The notes beneath the pieces were generated by a model that did not search any database, was not told the origin of the DNA, and worked only from the letters and a program-made list of their open reading frames with translations. A program made the position numbers and the translations under genes. DNA of 64,000 bases. Source: Agrocybe praecox (Eukaryota; Basidiomycota; Agaricomycetes; Agaricales; Agrocybaceae). The DNA is taken from positions 3,658,001-3,722,000 of the forward strand of contig OZ024846.1 of NCBI GenBank assembly GCA_964017145.1. Direction: 5' to 3'. Position 1 is the first letter of the stretch. Each line of letters opens with the position of its first letter. Of this stretch, positions 36,650 through 48,085 are shown piece after piece.

Positions 36650-36800
36650 TACTACGGGGGCCAAATCTGGTCGGAGTCGAAGTGCAGAGTCCGGTGACTA
36701 GTTGAAAAAATTAATTTCTACACTTTAATATCTAAATATGTTATTACTTTTAAAAAAAATTATTATATACATAAATCTATACAAAAAATCATATCCATTA
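36650..36800. repeat. conserved 3' flank of the NACHT genes, copy before gene 5, split by a MITE
   Basis: CTGGTCGGAGTCGAAGTGCA, TCCGGTGACTAGTTGAAAAA, TATCTAAATATGTTA and AAATCATATCCATTA align with the flanks of genes 4 and 6; the flank resumes at 37458 with TACCTCTTGTTAAGATCGAAC after the inserted element. Confidence 0.6.
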
Positions 36801-37457
36801 CAGTGTAGTGACGTTCCTTGGGACAACATTTATAACTAGGAATCTGGTGGTACATTTAGTCAAAAAAACTATCTAGATCTAATTAACATATCTTAAAGAA
36901 CATCTAAACTAAAAATTGGAATACGGAGCGGTGTGGAAAGTTTGCAAAGGCATAATATTAAGAAAAGGAAAATGTCACGTTTGACGTTCCTTGGGACAGT
37001 GTGACTACAGCCTATGCTATAGGCGGACCGGCCTCCCGCGGCTCTATCACACGCAATCAGCCATCACGCTTGTCCAACAGTTAACAGGCTTGTATGTCAC
37101 GCCGAGTACTAGCAAACAATTTAAACAGTCAAATTTGCTTGAAATTTTGTCATTAAAAGTGCATTTTAAAGCGAAAATTAGCAGCTTCCAGATGATCTAA
37201 AATCATGGTCAAAAGGACACCTAAATCAAGCAGGATTTCGTGAAAGAAAAGTGGGACACCTAAATATAGCTACTTTTTGATGTAATTCTGTCGTATAGTG
37301 TCTTCAAACTTTCCAATCATCCTGAAATTTGGATAGATTGTGTATTGTTATAGCTACTCTGGGTATACCAAAAATTGTACGCTTAGAAAAAGAATTGAGT
37401 TCAGAAAATGGATTTGTCCCAAGGACCGTCACTGTCCCAAGGAACATCACTACGCTG
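36801..37457. mobile_element. 657-bp Tc1/mariner-like MITE with TA target duplication
   Basis: Left terminus CAGTGTAGTGACGTTCCTTG GGACA and, on the opposite strand, right terminus CAGCGTAGTGATGTTCCTTG GGACA: 25 bp with two mismatches. It is flanked by TA at 36799-36800 and 37458-37459. Comparison with the homologous flanks of genes 4 and 6, which lack the insert, defines the empty site. The CAG terminus and TA duplication fit the Tc1/mariner superfamily. A further internal copy of GACGTTCCTTGGGACAGTGT is at 36977-36996. No transposase reading frame is present. Confidence 0.85.
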
Positions 37458-37466
37458 TACCTCTTG

Positions 37467-39929
37467 TTAAGATCGAACCCGGTCCAGGTAATTCTTCATC
37501 TCTTGGCGTACGAGAGGTCCGCGCCTGCGAAATACGCTTGTAAGTAGTCCGAAATGTTTCTGTGTTTCCTCTTCACATGGTCGAACAAGACTGTTAGAAA
37601 ATCCAGCTCGAGGAAGGAAGAAGACTATATAGCCGAGAAGCAGAAAGTTTATTCTGCTTTCATAGTCTGAAGTGATGTCGTTTGATGTCCATTGGTGATT
37701 GTAAAAGGTCAGTGCGTTCAACATCACATCTTCGTCCACAAACGAAAAAAATGGTTGCCGCTTTATACAATGTAAGGCTGCCCTTGCGTAGGCAGAAGGA
37801 CCTATAGGGTATTTGCTTGATTGGTCTGGGTGCTGTAGAAAGCGCGTAAAGTGCCGTAAATAGTGAGCTTTTCCGTGGTCGAGCCCAAAGGATTCAAAGA
37901 GATAGAGCACATCATAATGCTCTGGGCTACCGAGCGACCGTCGGCCTCTGTGGGTAATTGGTACACATATGTCACTCCCCAGGTTACATGCGACACATAA
38001 GAGCAAGATCAACCCGTCGTCTTCGTAATAATGTGGCAGCTCGTTCAAAAATACCTGTTCTATGTATTCTTGATGTCGTTTCTCTATTACGGCCCAGCGC
38101 TCATCCAAAGGGGCCTGCACGGAAAGTTAAGGATATTAACATCAAATAAAGGTTTCTTCCTTACCATATGTGCACAGAATGGAAGCCAGTACCAAAATAC
38201 AAACTTTCGGAGGTCCATATAATGATGATTATCATAATATTCATCTCCTTGGCTTCTGAAAGTTTGTATTTCACTTGATATAAGGTCGAGAAATAAGAAG
38301 TTCTCGGCACTATTGATTAGCGAAGTTGAACTCTGGCATAGCGGAAATTCCCCTGTAATGGAGTCCTCGAAAGGGGGGATCATATCGCACCCGGGATCTG
38401 GGAGAATTTAGTTTGGGATGTTCAACAATTTCTGGGAACACTCCTACTTTTGATTGCATATTGAATTATATTTGCAATATTCCTTGATCTGTAGGTATCA
38501 ATGTCAAGGAAATAGTCTCCGGACCTCACGGGGTCGAAAAGGAAATCATGAAGTGAAATGTGTAGGATTTTCACAACCTCCACATCCCTGTTCAACCGCT
38601 TAGAGAAAATTTTCTCTGTAGAGACAATGGCCCCTATATCACAGACCAAAATCTCGAGCTCCCCTGGTTCCAACGACAAAAATGAAGCTGTGTCGAAATC
38701 ATCGGAGATGTAATCATCGAATATGCGATATGAAATCATACTAAGCATATACAAAACACGCTCTGTATCTGCGGCGGAGTTGAGGATCATTGTATATAGC
38801 GCGTCCAGCTGCGCAAAGGGTAGGTCACCTCGAGCCGGTCGTAGGTTATTAACCATATCAAGGCGGTGATCGGGCCGATGCCTGATAGATTGGAGGTAAC
38901 GAAGCACCGTTGCCGCATAAATGAATTGCCCTGATGATTTTCTGACGATTTCTTCCAGAATTTCATCGGATGGCCAAGAAGCAGGGATTACAAATTTAAA
39001 TGGATGGTTCGCTTTTATTTCCTGCAAACCGTCTCTGAGAAATGTGCGAATGTCGTCGTCAGGATGGAATGTGTCGTCAAGGTAAAGTCGCAAAAAGATC
39101 CCGTCCATTTCATTCGACCTAAATGTGATGTTAATCGCATGTTCAGGGCGACTGGCGATGAGAAATAGAATGGGTAGGTCGAATGTTCGAATTGCGTCCG
39201 CTATCATGCGCAGAATTCTAGCCTGCATAACCCCGTCACCACATTCGTCAAGACCATCTATAACGATGACTTGCCAGAAGCCCCAAAGCGACGAAGCTCT
39301 GGAGTAACAGACATTATAAAGTGGGTTGATCACTAGATTGGTAAATTGATGCTCTATTTCCTTTGTCAAAATTAAGGGGTCCGCCTCAATCGCAGAGAGT
39401 ATCGCGCTTTGGGTGGCCGGAATTTTGCAAAAGATCTGGTACGCAATTGTTGCCACGAACGCGCCTGCGTGGTTCCTCGTTCCATCTGATCTCCAGAAAA
39501 TGAAAGTCGCGAGGACTAGCTCGTTCGGAAGACCCATCTCGATGAACGATTGCGTGATGGCGGATTTTCCCGCTCCTGCAGCCCCAGTGAGCCACATGAT
39601 GTATTTGTCCCATGTTTCCCTGTCACAACGTTGGGCCCAGTTCATGATCTTCTTCAGGACGGCTATACGGGTATTCGGATGGCATTTTGGGCGGTCGAAC
39701 TCGGCATTCGAATCGTGAAAAGCGTTTGGTTCCATCGCCTCCCTCAGTATGTCGAAAGACGCTACGAATAGAGTAGTTAAATCGTCAACATTTAGGGAGT
39801 ATCTCTGATGTTTTTATATTCACATTTTCGTCCGTCTCCTTCTACATGAGTAAATGTGCCCCCGGTCACAAACACATTTTGCACAGGTGTAAGGGATTGA
39901 TTTCTGGTAGCACGTCGATTGTCCGCCAT
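37467..39929 (-). CDS. NACHT-domain NTPase (NLR-like) 5
   Basis: Exons 39929-39824, 39761-38448, 38397-38165 and 38114-37467 give 766 aa without stops. N-terminal motif NVFVTGGTFTH; Walker A GAAGAGKS at about 95-102; Walker B VIVIDGLDECG; LIASRPEHAI; linker exon with PLCQSSTSLINSAENF and DLRKFVFWYWLPFCAHM; C-terminal exon with LPHYYEDDGLILLLCVACNL, LFESFGLDHGKAHYL, LQHPDQSSKYPIGPSAYARA, LGYIVFFLPRAGFSNSLV and RQEMKNYLDRV. Donors of introns 1 and 2 (GTGAAT, GTAGGA) are weaker than in the paralogues. An in-frame ATG 75 bp further upstream would add a hydrophobic stretch (LLYSLSNNLLFFVPFAASLA); I prefer the internal ATG because it aligns with the other genes. Its 3' flank carries a MITE ending 10 bp after the stop. 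Confidence 0.87.
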
Positions 39930-41799
39930 CCAGAAGGCAAGCGACGCTGCGAATGGTACGAAGAAAAGCAAATTGTTGGATAAGGAGTAAAGGAGGGAAA
40001 ACACTCGCAGTGGGTGGAAGCAATCCCCTCAAACCTCAAGTAATTAAGTTTTCACAGCCACGTGAATTGAACCGTTCTCGCATGACACAGCCTCGACACA
40101 CGGCGCTGTGCTTTCTTATCACTGCCTTGTGATCAAAACCCTCTAGATGACTCACTTTATTATCTAGGAGCAGCTTTCCATATAACCAGGCTATGGGGTT
40201 ATTAACTCGGTCTGTACTAGCGTTCCTGTTAAGATTATGTGAAGGGGAATGGATACCGTTGTAAGCTGTAAGGACAATACTGTATACGTAGCTCGATTCC
40301 TGTCTAGGATTTAAAGTGACAGCATGATAGACCGAGCATAGATGTACTGAGGAGCGCATGAACCGTCTGCTCTGTACTACATGAGGCTTCACGGAATGAA
40401 TTCTATCATGCTACACAGCCATTCATCACATTAAAATAGAGTCGAGGGAGGAATAGTACTGGTGCCGGTGCACCGCCACGCCGCACTAACGTAAGTAGAA
40501 GGCGACAAAAGATAAATCACTGTGGCTATTTTTGTCATGGTTGGCGCGTTCCAACATAAGTATTTTCGTTTCTAGTCACCACTGGGCTATTTGCGTTTTT
40601 CTTCACATATTTCATCTTGCCAGTTGTGGCAGCATAGCTGGCGCTGACCACTGTTCAGTCAATCAATAGTAGCCGTTTAAAATGATTTCTGTTAAATTTT
40701 CACGTTGATAGTTGAATAAACCTAACAAGAAAATTACAGGAATATGTGTGTAACCAATACAGGTCCGATTAGATTACATGTACAGATGTGTGACAGTGCG
40801 ACGCGTCCATAACTACCTTTACGAATATGAATATCACGAACAACCAGCTCTCCTCGTCTTCGTATTCTGTCGAGCAGCCTCGCACGATGGGAATTGGGCG
40901 AAAGCAAGGATGTATCGGGCTATGTGCGCGTCGGTCACATACATACCTGTACATGATCTAATCTAATCGGGCTGGTGCAGGTTGCACTCTCACAACGTCC
41001 CTCTCCGCGGAAGGTACCAGAACGTTATTCCCATGGCTCCCGTCCTCCTTTTCTTCTGTTTCTTTCAATTAGCATGTTCTCCGTCTTCTTTCTCTCTACT
41101 TTACGATGAGTGTTTTTTTACTCAGTGCGTAACCATTCCCATTCGGCGTCATGTGATGCCCTTACCACGTCTTTCTCTTAACTTCCATTCTCAAACTTCT
41201 ATCTCCTCAATGCGATCCTGCCGCGCTTTTGTTTGTGAATTTATATCCTGCTTCCTCATCTTGGACTCCACCGTCGCTTTCAATTCCCGGCTTCGACGTG
41301 GATTTTTCGAATCTCCTACAAACATTGGATATGTGCCACTAACACCGGCACCTCCAGATCCAGGTTAAGTCCCAGCCCACTACGTATACCCAATCTCCCC
41401 GATACTTGATGCCTGAGGCACGACTCGCGTTGACGATCCATTCTGGACATCTATGTACTACTTTTCAGTCTTTTCTTCCATGTGTTGGTCGGTGTCTGTG
41501 TTCATTTTATGTGTTTCGTGTACATGAATATGTACGACGCGGCTTTTGGCTGGTACCTCTTCTCGTCTCCTCTGTGTGGTCTCGTCTTATCCTACATCTG
41601 GACAAAGAGACAGCGTAGTTAGTTGACAAAGGAGCTCGGAACAGGGTCATTGTACTTATTTGGGTTGGTGCTGATCAATTTAGATATTGAAGTTGAATAT
41701 TCATCACTAATGTGAGTTGGTTATGTTGTTTTTTCGTTCCACATCCTCTTTTCGCATCCTCTCAATTTTACCTTCCTCCGTCCTTGCTTTGAGGCCATA
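39930..41799. other. spacer upstream of NACHT gene 5
   Basis: No gene recognised and no convincing TATA box at the distance seen in the other copies. Around 40815-40900 there is a piece of the block also present at 2045-2110 and 35630-35690 (TACGAATATGAATATCACGAAC, CGTCTTCGTATTC). A truncated dispersed motif (GCTGATCAATTTAGATATTG) is at 41669-41690. Confidence 0.45.
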
Positions 41800-42250
41800 T
41801 TGTTGATAAAATTTGTGCATATGATCTATCTGGTGTTACATCGGCCTGTCGAACGCGTACTATGCTCTCTCCGAAGGGAGAAACCACAACGCATCGTCTG
41901 CAGGGCCATCGCCCTTGTCAATGTTTTGTAGCTCAAAGTAATTTCGCTCATGACGTTGGTACGTCTTCTTTCATTTCCTGCATTCGAATTAGAATCAATA
42001 CGTTTTGCACGGATAGGGACGAAGTCGGAAGAAATTACGCGAAGTGTTCGACTGGGTGGTTGGGCGGTGTTCCGGTTGGGAGCGTTTGACTGGGTTGCGT
42101 AGGGAAAGGAGGATATGGAGTGAACATATACGATCCCTCTTTCGCCTTCGGTCGGCCTCTGTGCGCATTGCTTCCCTTCCTCGTCGGGATCCACGACCCA
42201 CGCTCGACAATGTCGTTACCTTCAACGTCTTTGCCGTCTCTCCTCATATT
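41800..42250 (+). pseudogene. amino-acid permease relic F (scrap) plus associated block
   Basis: After a CATATGATC-like acceptor remnant, YIGLSNAYYALSEGRNHNAS is the counterpart of the permease YIGFSNANYALSEVKNP helix start. The following 300 bp match 2750-3090 and 27280-27570 in order. No other permease exon is recognisable in this spacer, so it is the most decayed of the six. Confidence 0.5.
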
Positions 42251-44149
42251 CCCCTTGTTTTCCACCGCTCAGCGATACTCAGACTCCTACGTGCACATGA
42301 AATTTATATGCGGACGCGGAAGCGAAATTCGGCCTATCAACGTTCAACGTTTCAAATTTCAAAATTTCAACGTTCAATATTCAAATATTCAACGTTCACG
42401 TCAACGTCAACTCAGATGACCTTCACGCTCCTCTTCACGCCTGTCGCTTACTCTCGCCTGCCTCCTTCCAAACCCACCATAACCCAGAACGCGAGCATGA
42501 GCGCGACGATTAGTATCGTGGACGGTTGCGCCCTCTCCTCCCATGAACAATTCACCGATCTTCCTTCGCCCACTTCTCTCTTTTCCCCATCTCAATCACC
42601 ATCATCTCCACCATCCTGTTTCGATTTCCGTTTCCCTCTGTTTCCATCTGGCTATCCCTTAAACTCGTCGTATTGTTCCGCTCCCACAAGTTTCGACGTC
42701 AACCACGAACCGCTCCAGGCTCTCCAAACGTGTGTTCACGTCGGTATGAGGCTCCCGAATTTTTGGCCCCACGAATATTGTTTTGTTCGTCGTTGCGCTG
42801 TTCGCCGTATTGGGTACTACCAGCTCTACTTGAAGGTTGATAGCCTCGTCGCATTCTTCTCCGATCCTTTCCTGTCGCCTTCACCACTAACTACCATCCC
42901 TCCTTCCTCCCCCTCCTCCCACATCACTTCAAGCACCAGCTTCAATCTTAGGCACTTGACGCCCGAGTTTCTGTCTCCACGCTCACATTTACGTCGAACG
43001 CGGTCACGTATGTTGGCATATTCTGCCAATTCCCCTTTGCTGCCTATCTCTCTCGTCCACACCACCATCAACAAGTCCGCTTCCAGGAATATGAGCACAA
43101 CGCACGTTAACGTTCTTCCCTCACACCTTTCGAACATCAATCGCGCGTGAACCCCCAATACGAACAGTCCTCGCGGCAAGGGTGGTTGTGGATTTATTTT
43201 GTCTCTCCGAGAACTTTGCTTCGGTTGCTGGTACATCCACTGTAATATCCTGAAGTTCAACCGAAATCATGGTTTACGTGGATAGGCACGAAAATAGAAG
43301 ACTGGTCGGTCGGGAATATCTGCCAGCCGCTTACGTTTTGGACGAATGGTGCGGGTGTTCTGGCGGTATTTGGATCTGGTGCGCTTTATACTGCATCCTC
43401 CAGGGCGGCCATGGCACATTCGAGGTAGCGGCAGCGACAGGACAGGAATGATGATGGAAAGGAATACGTCTTCGGTTGGCCTCCGTGCTTTCCCCTATAT
43501 TGTCGTCGCTCATCAGCTTCACCGTCATCCCTGTCGCTGCTTCCCCTTCTTTGTTCTGCCGTTCCTCATCGACACTCGCATTGAACGTTGAATGTTGAAT
43601 GTTGACAGTCGTATATTAATCACATTTTTTTGTGACTGCTGCTTATTCTTGGCTGCATTTCGTCGACACCACTATCTAAACTACTTCCATTCCACATCTT
43701 CGATTTCTTGGCTTCTTTCCAGACGTCATTTCCGCTTCGTCTCCTGATTTCTTTCTCTTTCTTTCTCTCTTTTCTCGCGTCTCTTTCCCTCTCCTACATC
43801 TCATATACGTCTATCTCCCAGGACTATACTTTCTTTTGCCACTTCGCACTTACTTGTTGGATCTTCCGCATAAATAGTTCGGTATTTTCACACATGACGA
43901 GCGCTTTGCTTCTGAATGATAGTTACGTTCATAATTGTTCTCTCCTTTGCCTCTCTTCCCTTCTCTTTCTTTTTCCCCCTTCTTTTTGCTCTTCTTCTTT
44001 GGCTTCAAATCTCCATCTTGACTTGACACTCGGGCTTATCATCTATGTACGCAGTGCGACGCTCCTTATTTAACTTTGCCTTGACCCCCAACTTGACCTT
44101 TGTCTTTCAAATTTTCTACGACTGCCATGATTTGTCTATTTTTTTGACC
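42251..44149. other. spacer between permease relic F and the 3' flank of NACHT gene 6
   Basis: A cluster of AACGTT/AAATTTC-type words (CAACGTTCAACGTTTCAAAT and so on) lies at 42336-42415. A 368-codon plus-strand ORF crossing 42044-43150 is Ser/Pro-rich, has no usable ATG-initiated domain and is not conserved between spacers, so I do not call it a gene. Confidence 0.45.
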
Positions 44150-44838
44150 TAATTCTTGACTGTGATTTCGACATTGATTCCCGCTTGAGCGTGTATTACT
44201 GCGAGTGTCAGTACACAATGGATACCGGGTCCCCTATTTTCTGTGTTCTGTCCTCTGTTCCCAGATGCCTGATGCCCGATTTAAATCGATGCCATTCGAA
44301 TGCATATTCTTTCGAATACGACACCCACAGACGAACAAAGAGATTGATGATGAGTGGTCGTTTAATTTCTCGCAACCTATAAATTCGGCCTTCGACGTTC
44401 GAGTCCTGCTCGATCATGGGCTATCCCTACACATGTACGTAAGTTCACATCTTCATTCATATACATATCTTAATTCCTCTGTGTATGTTTGATACTTGTC
44501 ATTCCTCCTCCTTCCTCTTTCACGCATGCTTTCACTCTCTTTTATTTTATTTAATATTAATTCAAACCGATATTTAACCTCGCTGTATACCAGACTTCTT
44601 TCTTTCCTTCAAGTGGATAATATTTCAGAGTTTTATACTTTTTAGGACTAAATACACGGTTTATATTGGCATGGAAGCCAAATCTGGTCGGAGTCGAAGT
44701 GCAGCGTCTGGCGACTAGTTGAAAATTTTGATTTCTGCCCTTTGACGCCTAAATATGTTAGCTGAGTATGCTTATTTCCAAGGATTTATCGTACGTACAT
44801 GGGTCCATGTGTAAAATGATATCCATTTCCTTGCTCTG
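44150..44838. repeat. conserved 3' flank of the NACHT genes, copy before gene 6
   Basis: Shared with 14395-14946: TGCGAGTGTCAGTACACAATGG, TTCGAATACGACACCCAC, CTTCGACGTTCGAGTCCTG, CTATCCCTACACATGTACG, then CTGGTCGGAGTCGAAGTGCAG, CTGGCGACTAGTTGAAAAT and TTATCGTACGTACATGGGTCC directly before the gene end. Confidence 0.65.
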
Positions 44839-47331
44839 TCACGGACTTCCTGGCACATTGGCTCCAACCCGCTTCAAGTAATTCCTCATCTCTTGGCGTA
44901 CGAGAGCGAAGCGCTTGGGAAATATCAGTGTCTTATATTGTCCGTTAGGTTCCATTTTGCATTGTTGAACAAGTTGTTCGGAAAATCCAGCTCGAGGAAG
45001 GAAGAAGACTAAATAACCGAGAAGAAGAAAGAAATCTTTTTGTAAGTGGTCCAAGTGCAATTTCCATTGTCCATTGTCGATGGCCAGGGCATTCAACAGT
45101 CTAGCTTCGGCCACTGTGGTCCCACCGCCCACGTAACGCTGGTTTACACAATGTAAGGCCGCCCTTGCGTAGGCAGAAGGACCTATGGTGTATCTGTCTG
45201 CTTGGTCTGGGTGCTGTAGAAAGCGCACAAAACGCCGTAAATAGTGATCTTTTCCGTCCTTGAGCTCAAAGGATTCAAAAAGATAGAGCACATCATAACC
45301 ATTAGTTGTTCCTTGATCGCCGGCGGGAAGAATTGGAACACACATGTCACTCCCCAGGTGACACGCAACGCATAAGAGCAGGATCCCCGCGTTGCCCTTG
45401 TAATAGTGCGGCAGCTCATTCAAAAATACCTGCTCCAAATATTCTTCATGCTTCCTCTCTATTATGGCCCAGCGCCCATCCAAAGGGGCCTGCGTGGAAT
45501 TTTGAGGATACCAACATCAAATGAAGATTTTTTCTCACCATGCGTGCACAAAATGGAAGCCAGAACCAAAATACAAATCTTCGGAGGTCCATACTTCGGA
45601 GGTCCATAGAAATTGTCCTGTAAATGATACTGCTCTTGTGGGCTTCTATTTCATCCAATATAATGTCGACAAATGAAAAATTATCAGCGATATCGATGAG
45701 CGAAGTTGAGCTCTGGCATAGCGGAAGCTCCCTTCTGATGAAGTCCTCAAAGGGGGCAAATTTAATATTATGGTGCGAGAGATCTGGGAGAAATTAGCTT
45801 GGGACGTTCAAAATTTTATGGGACTATTCTTACCTTTGATCACATATTGGATTATATTTGCAATATGCTGTGACCTGTAGGTATCAATGTCAAGAAAATG
45901 GTCTCCGGACCTTACGGGGTCGAGAAGGAAGTCATGGAGCGAAGTGTGTAGGATTTTCACAATCTCTACGTCCCTGTCCAACTGCTTAGAGAAAACCTTC
46001 TCGATCGAGACAATGGCCCCTAGATCACAGACCAAAATAGAAAGCTCCCCTGGTTCCAACGACAAAAATGAGGATATGTCGAATTCTTCTTCTAGGAAGC
46101 CATGTTTGACTACCCGATGTATGAGGATACTAAGCAGATACAGAACGGGTTCTGTATCTGCGGCGGAATTGAGAATCATTGTATATAGCGCATCCAATTG
46201 CGCAAAGGGCAATTCACCGCGAGCCGGTCGTAGGTTATTCACCACATCAAGTTGGTGATTGGGCCGATGACTGATAGATTGGAGGTAACGAAGCACCGTT
46301 GCCGCATAAATGAATTGTCCTGACGATTTTCTGACGATTTCCTCCAGAATTTCATCGGATGGCCAAGAAGCAGGTATTAGATATTTAAATGGATGATTCT
46401 TTTTGATTTCCTCAAAGCCGTCTCTGAGAAACGTGCGAATATCGTCATCGGGATGGAATTTATCGTCCAGGTAAAGTCGTGAAAATAGCCCTCCCATTTT
46501 GTCGGATCCAAATGCGAGGTTGATCGCATGTTCAGGACGACTGGCGATGAGAAATAGAATGGGTAGGTCGAATGTTCGAATTGCGTCTGCTATCATGCGC
46601 AGAATTCTAGCCTGCATATTCCCATCACCACATTCGTCGAGACCATCTATGACAACGACACGCCAGGGCCCCAAAGGTGATGACACTACTGAGTAGCAAG
46701 CTTTCTGAAGGGGCTTCATGACCAGGTGGGCAAACTGATATTCCAATCCCTTCGTCAAAATTAAGGGGTCCGCATCAATCATGGAGAGTATCTCGGTTTG
46801 AGAAGCCGGGATTTTCTGATAGATCTGGTATGCAATCGTTGCCACGAAGGCGCCTGCGTGGTTCCTCGTTCCATCGGATTTCCAGAAGATGAAAGCCGCG
46901 AGGACTAGCTCGTTGAGAAGACACATCTCGATGAACGATTGCGTGATGGCTGATTTTCCCGCTCCTGCAGCCCCAGTGAGCCACATGATGTATTTGTCCC
47001 AGGTGTCCCTGTCGCAACGTTGGGCCCAGTCCATGATTCTCCTCAACACAGCAATTCGCGTGTTTGGGTGGCACTTAGGACGGTCGAACTCGGCATTAGA
47101 GTCGTGCAAAGCGTTAGGTGCCGTAGCATCCTTCAGGATGTCGAATGACGCTACAAATAATCAAATCCACATGATAATAGTATGTATCTTTGATTTCTAG
47201 CACTCACATTTGCGTCCGTCACTTGTTACATTATGCTGAGTAACTTGCTGAGTAAATATCCCTCCGGACACGACAACGTTGTGGGCAGAGATAAGCGAAG
47301 GATGCGTGATAGGATGTTGATTCTCTGCCAT
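44839..47331 (-). CDS. NACHT-domain NTPase (NLR-like) 6
   Basis: Exons 47331-47208, 47150-45834, 45783-45539 and 45489-44839 give 778 aa, with clean GTGAGT, GTAAGA and GTGAGA donors. Residues 18-28 read NVVVSGGIFTQ. NACHT spans about 95-260: Walker A GAAGAGKS 101-108, Walker B hydrophobic strand ending VIDGLDECG (Asp210 and the acidic Asp213/Glu214), sensor-like LIASRPEH 242-249. A predicted winged-helix-like stretch follows. The linker exon (about 481-562) has PLCQSSTSLIDIADNF and two tandem copies of SMDLR. The C-terminal exon (563-778) has LPHYYKGN, LLLCVACHLGSDMCVP, LQHPDQADRYTIGPSAYARA, LLGYLVFFLPRAGFSEQLV and RQEMRNYLKRV. No WD40, TPR or ankyrin repeats. Role inferred from NACHT/STAND family; a TATA-like element is about 145 bp upstream. 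Confidence 0.9.
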
Positions 47332-47472
47332 CCCATTTGTGAAAGGCGGCAAGTCCATAAGCACGCGCAAAACAATCAGATCCTCGATGTTTAATGAAGA
47401 GGGAATGAAAGGATCAGTCGTAGCGACCGCAATACAAAAACCCCGACCCAAGGTATACATACCACGCCAAGG

Positions 47473-47482
47473 ATATATATAT
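47473..47482 (-). promoter_or_regulatory. TATA-like element of NACHT gene 6
   Basis: ATATATATAT in GGATATATATATCCGCACTACC, about 145 bp upstream of the start at 47331; context and distance match genes 2 and 3. Confidence 0.5.
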
Positions 47483-47504
47483 CCGCACTACCAAAAATTT
47501 CACA

Positions 47505-48085
47505 CCAGAGGCAAGGTTTGACAGTCTCAAAGAAACGCGACCAGTCAATACCTAAAAAGTCGCTCGCGGGCTGGCAGATCGAGCACATCAAACTCCGGGT
47601 ACTTATACCAACTGAACGTGAACTCCGACGCGGAGTCGGTCTGGGTAAAGCGGCACTCCAGTTGTGAAATATTGTACTTGGACGTAGAAATATGAAGGTA
47701 ATGAATTGTAAGCATTCTAGAATGTGGAAAACGTAGTGCATTTTTTCTGGTTCTCTTTCATGACGCAGGTGAGCCGGCGGTGTTCGGCATGGCACGGTGT
47801 CGTTGGTTAAATAGACAGTCATAAACACGATTTGGGCTCGGTGTCACTTTTACTTTCTGTTTCACGTCCTAATATATGCATCAATTTGTCTATTTGAATG
47901 AACAGAAGGAAATAATGATGAAAGTAATTTATTCGCTGTCGAGGACTTGCTCTGCGGATAAAGTCAGAACATGAAGTTGACATGAAGCTCGTGGAACTCC
48001 GATCAACTCTTACTCCGATAGGAGCCGGCATCAAATCGGCCATGGGAATTTATCTATATTTGGTAGTCAGGGGTTCGCTTGCTGC
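47505..48085. repeat. 5' flank block shared with NACHT gene 3, ending in dispersed-motif copy 5
   Basis: Aligned with 24265-24850 (see that entry). At 47995-48080 the dispersed motif follows: ACTCCGATAGGAGCCGGCAT, CGGCCATGGGAATTTATCTA, TAGTCAGGGGTTCGCTT. The same order (flank, then motif) is seen before gene 3. Confidence 0.65.

Noticed and set aside
39824..40004. Upstream in-frame ATG of NACHT gene 5 giving a hydrophobic leader
   Set aside because: The paralogues have no equivalent; the internal ATG aligns with their starts, so a signal peptide is not supported.
42044..43150. A 368-codon plus-strand open frame
   Set aside because: Ser/Pro-rich, no ATG-led domain, it crosses a permease scrap and repeat words, and homologous spacer blocks are interrupted; length is explained by pyrimidine-rich composition.
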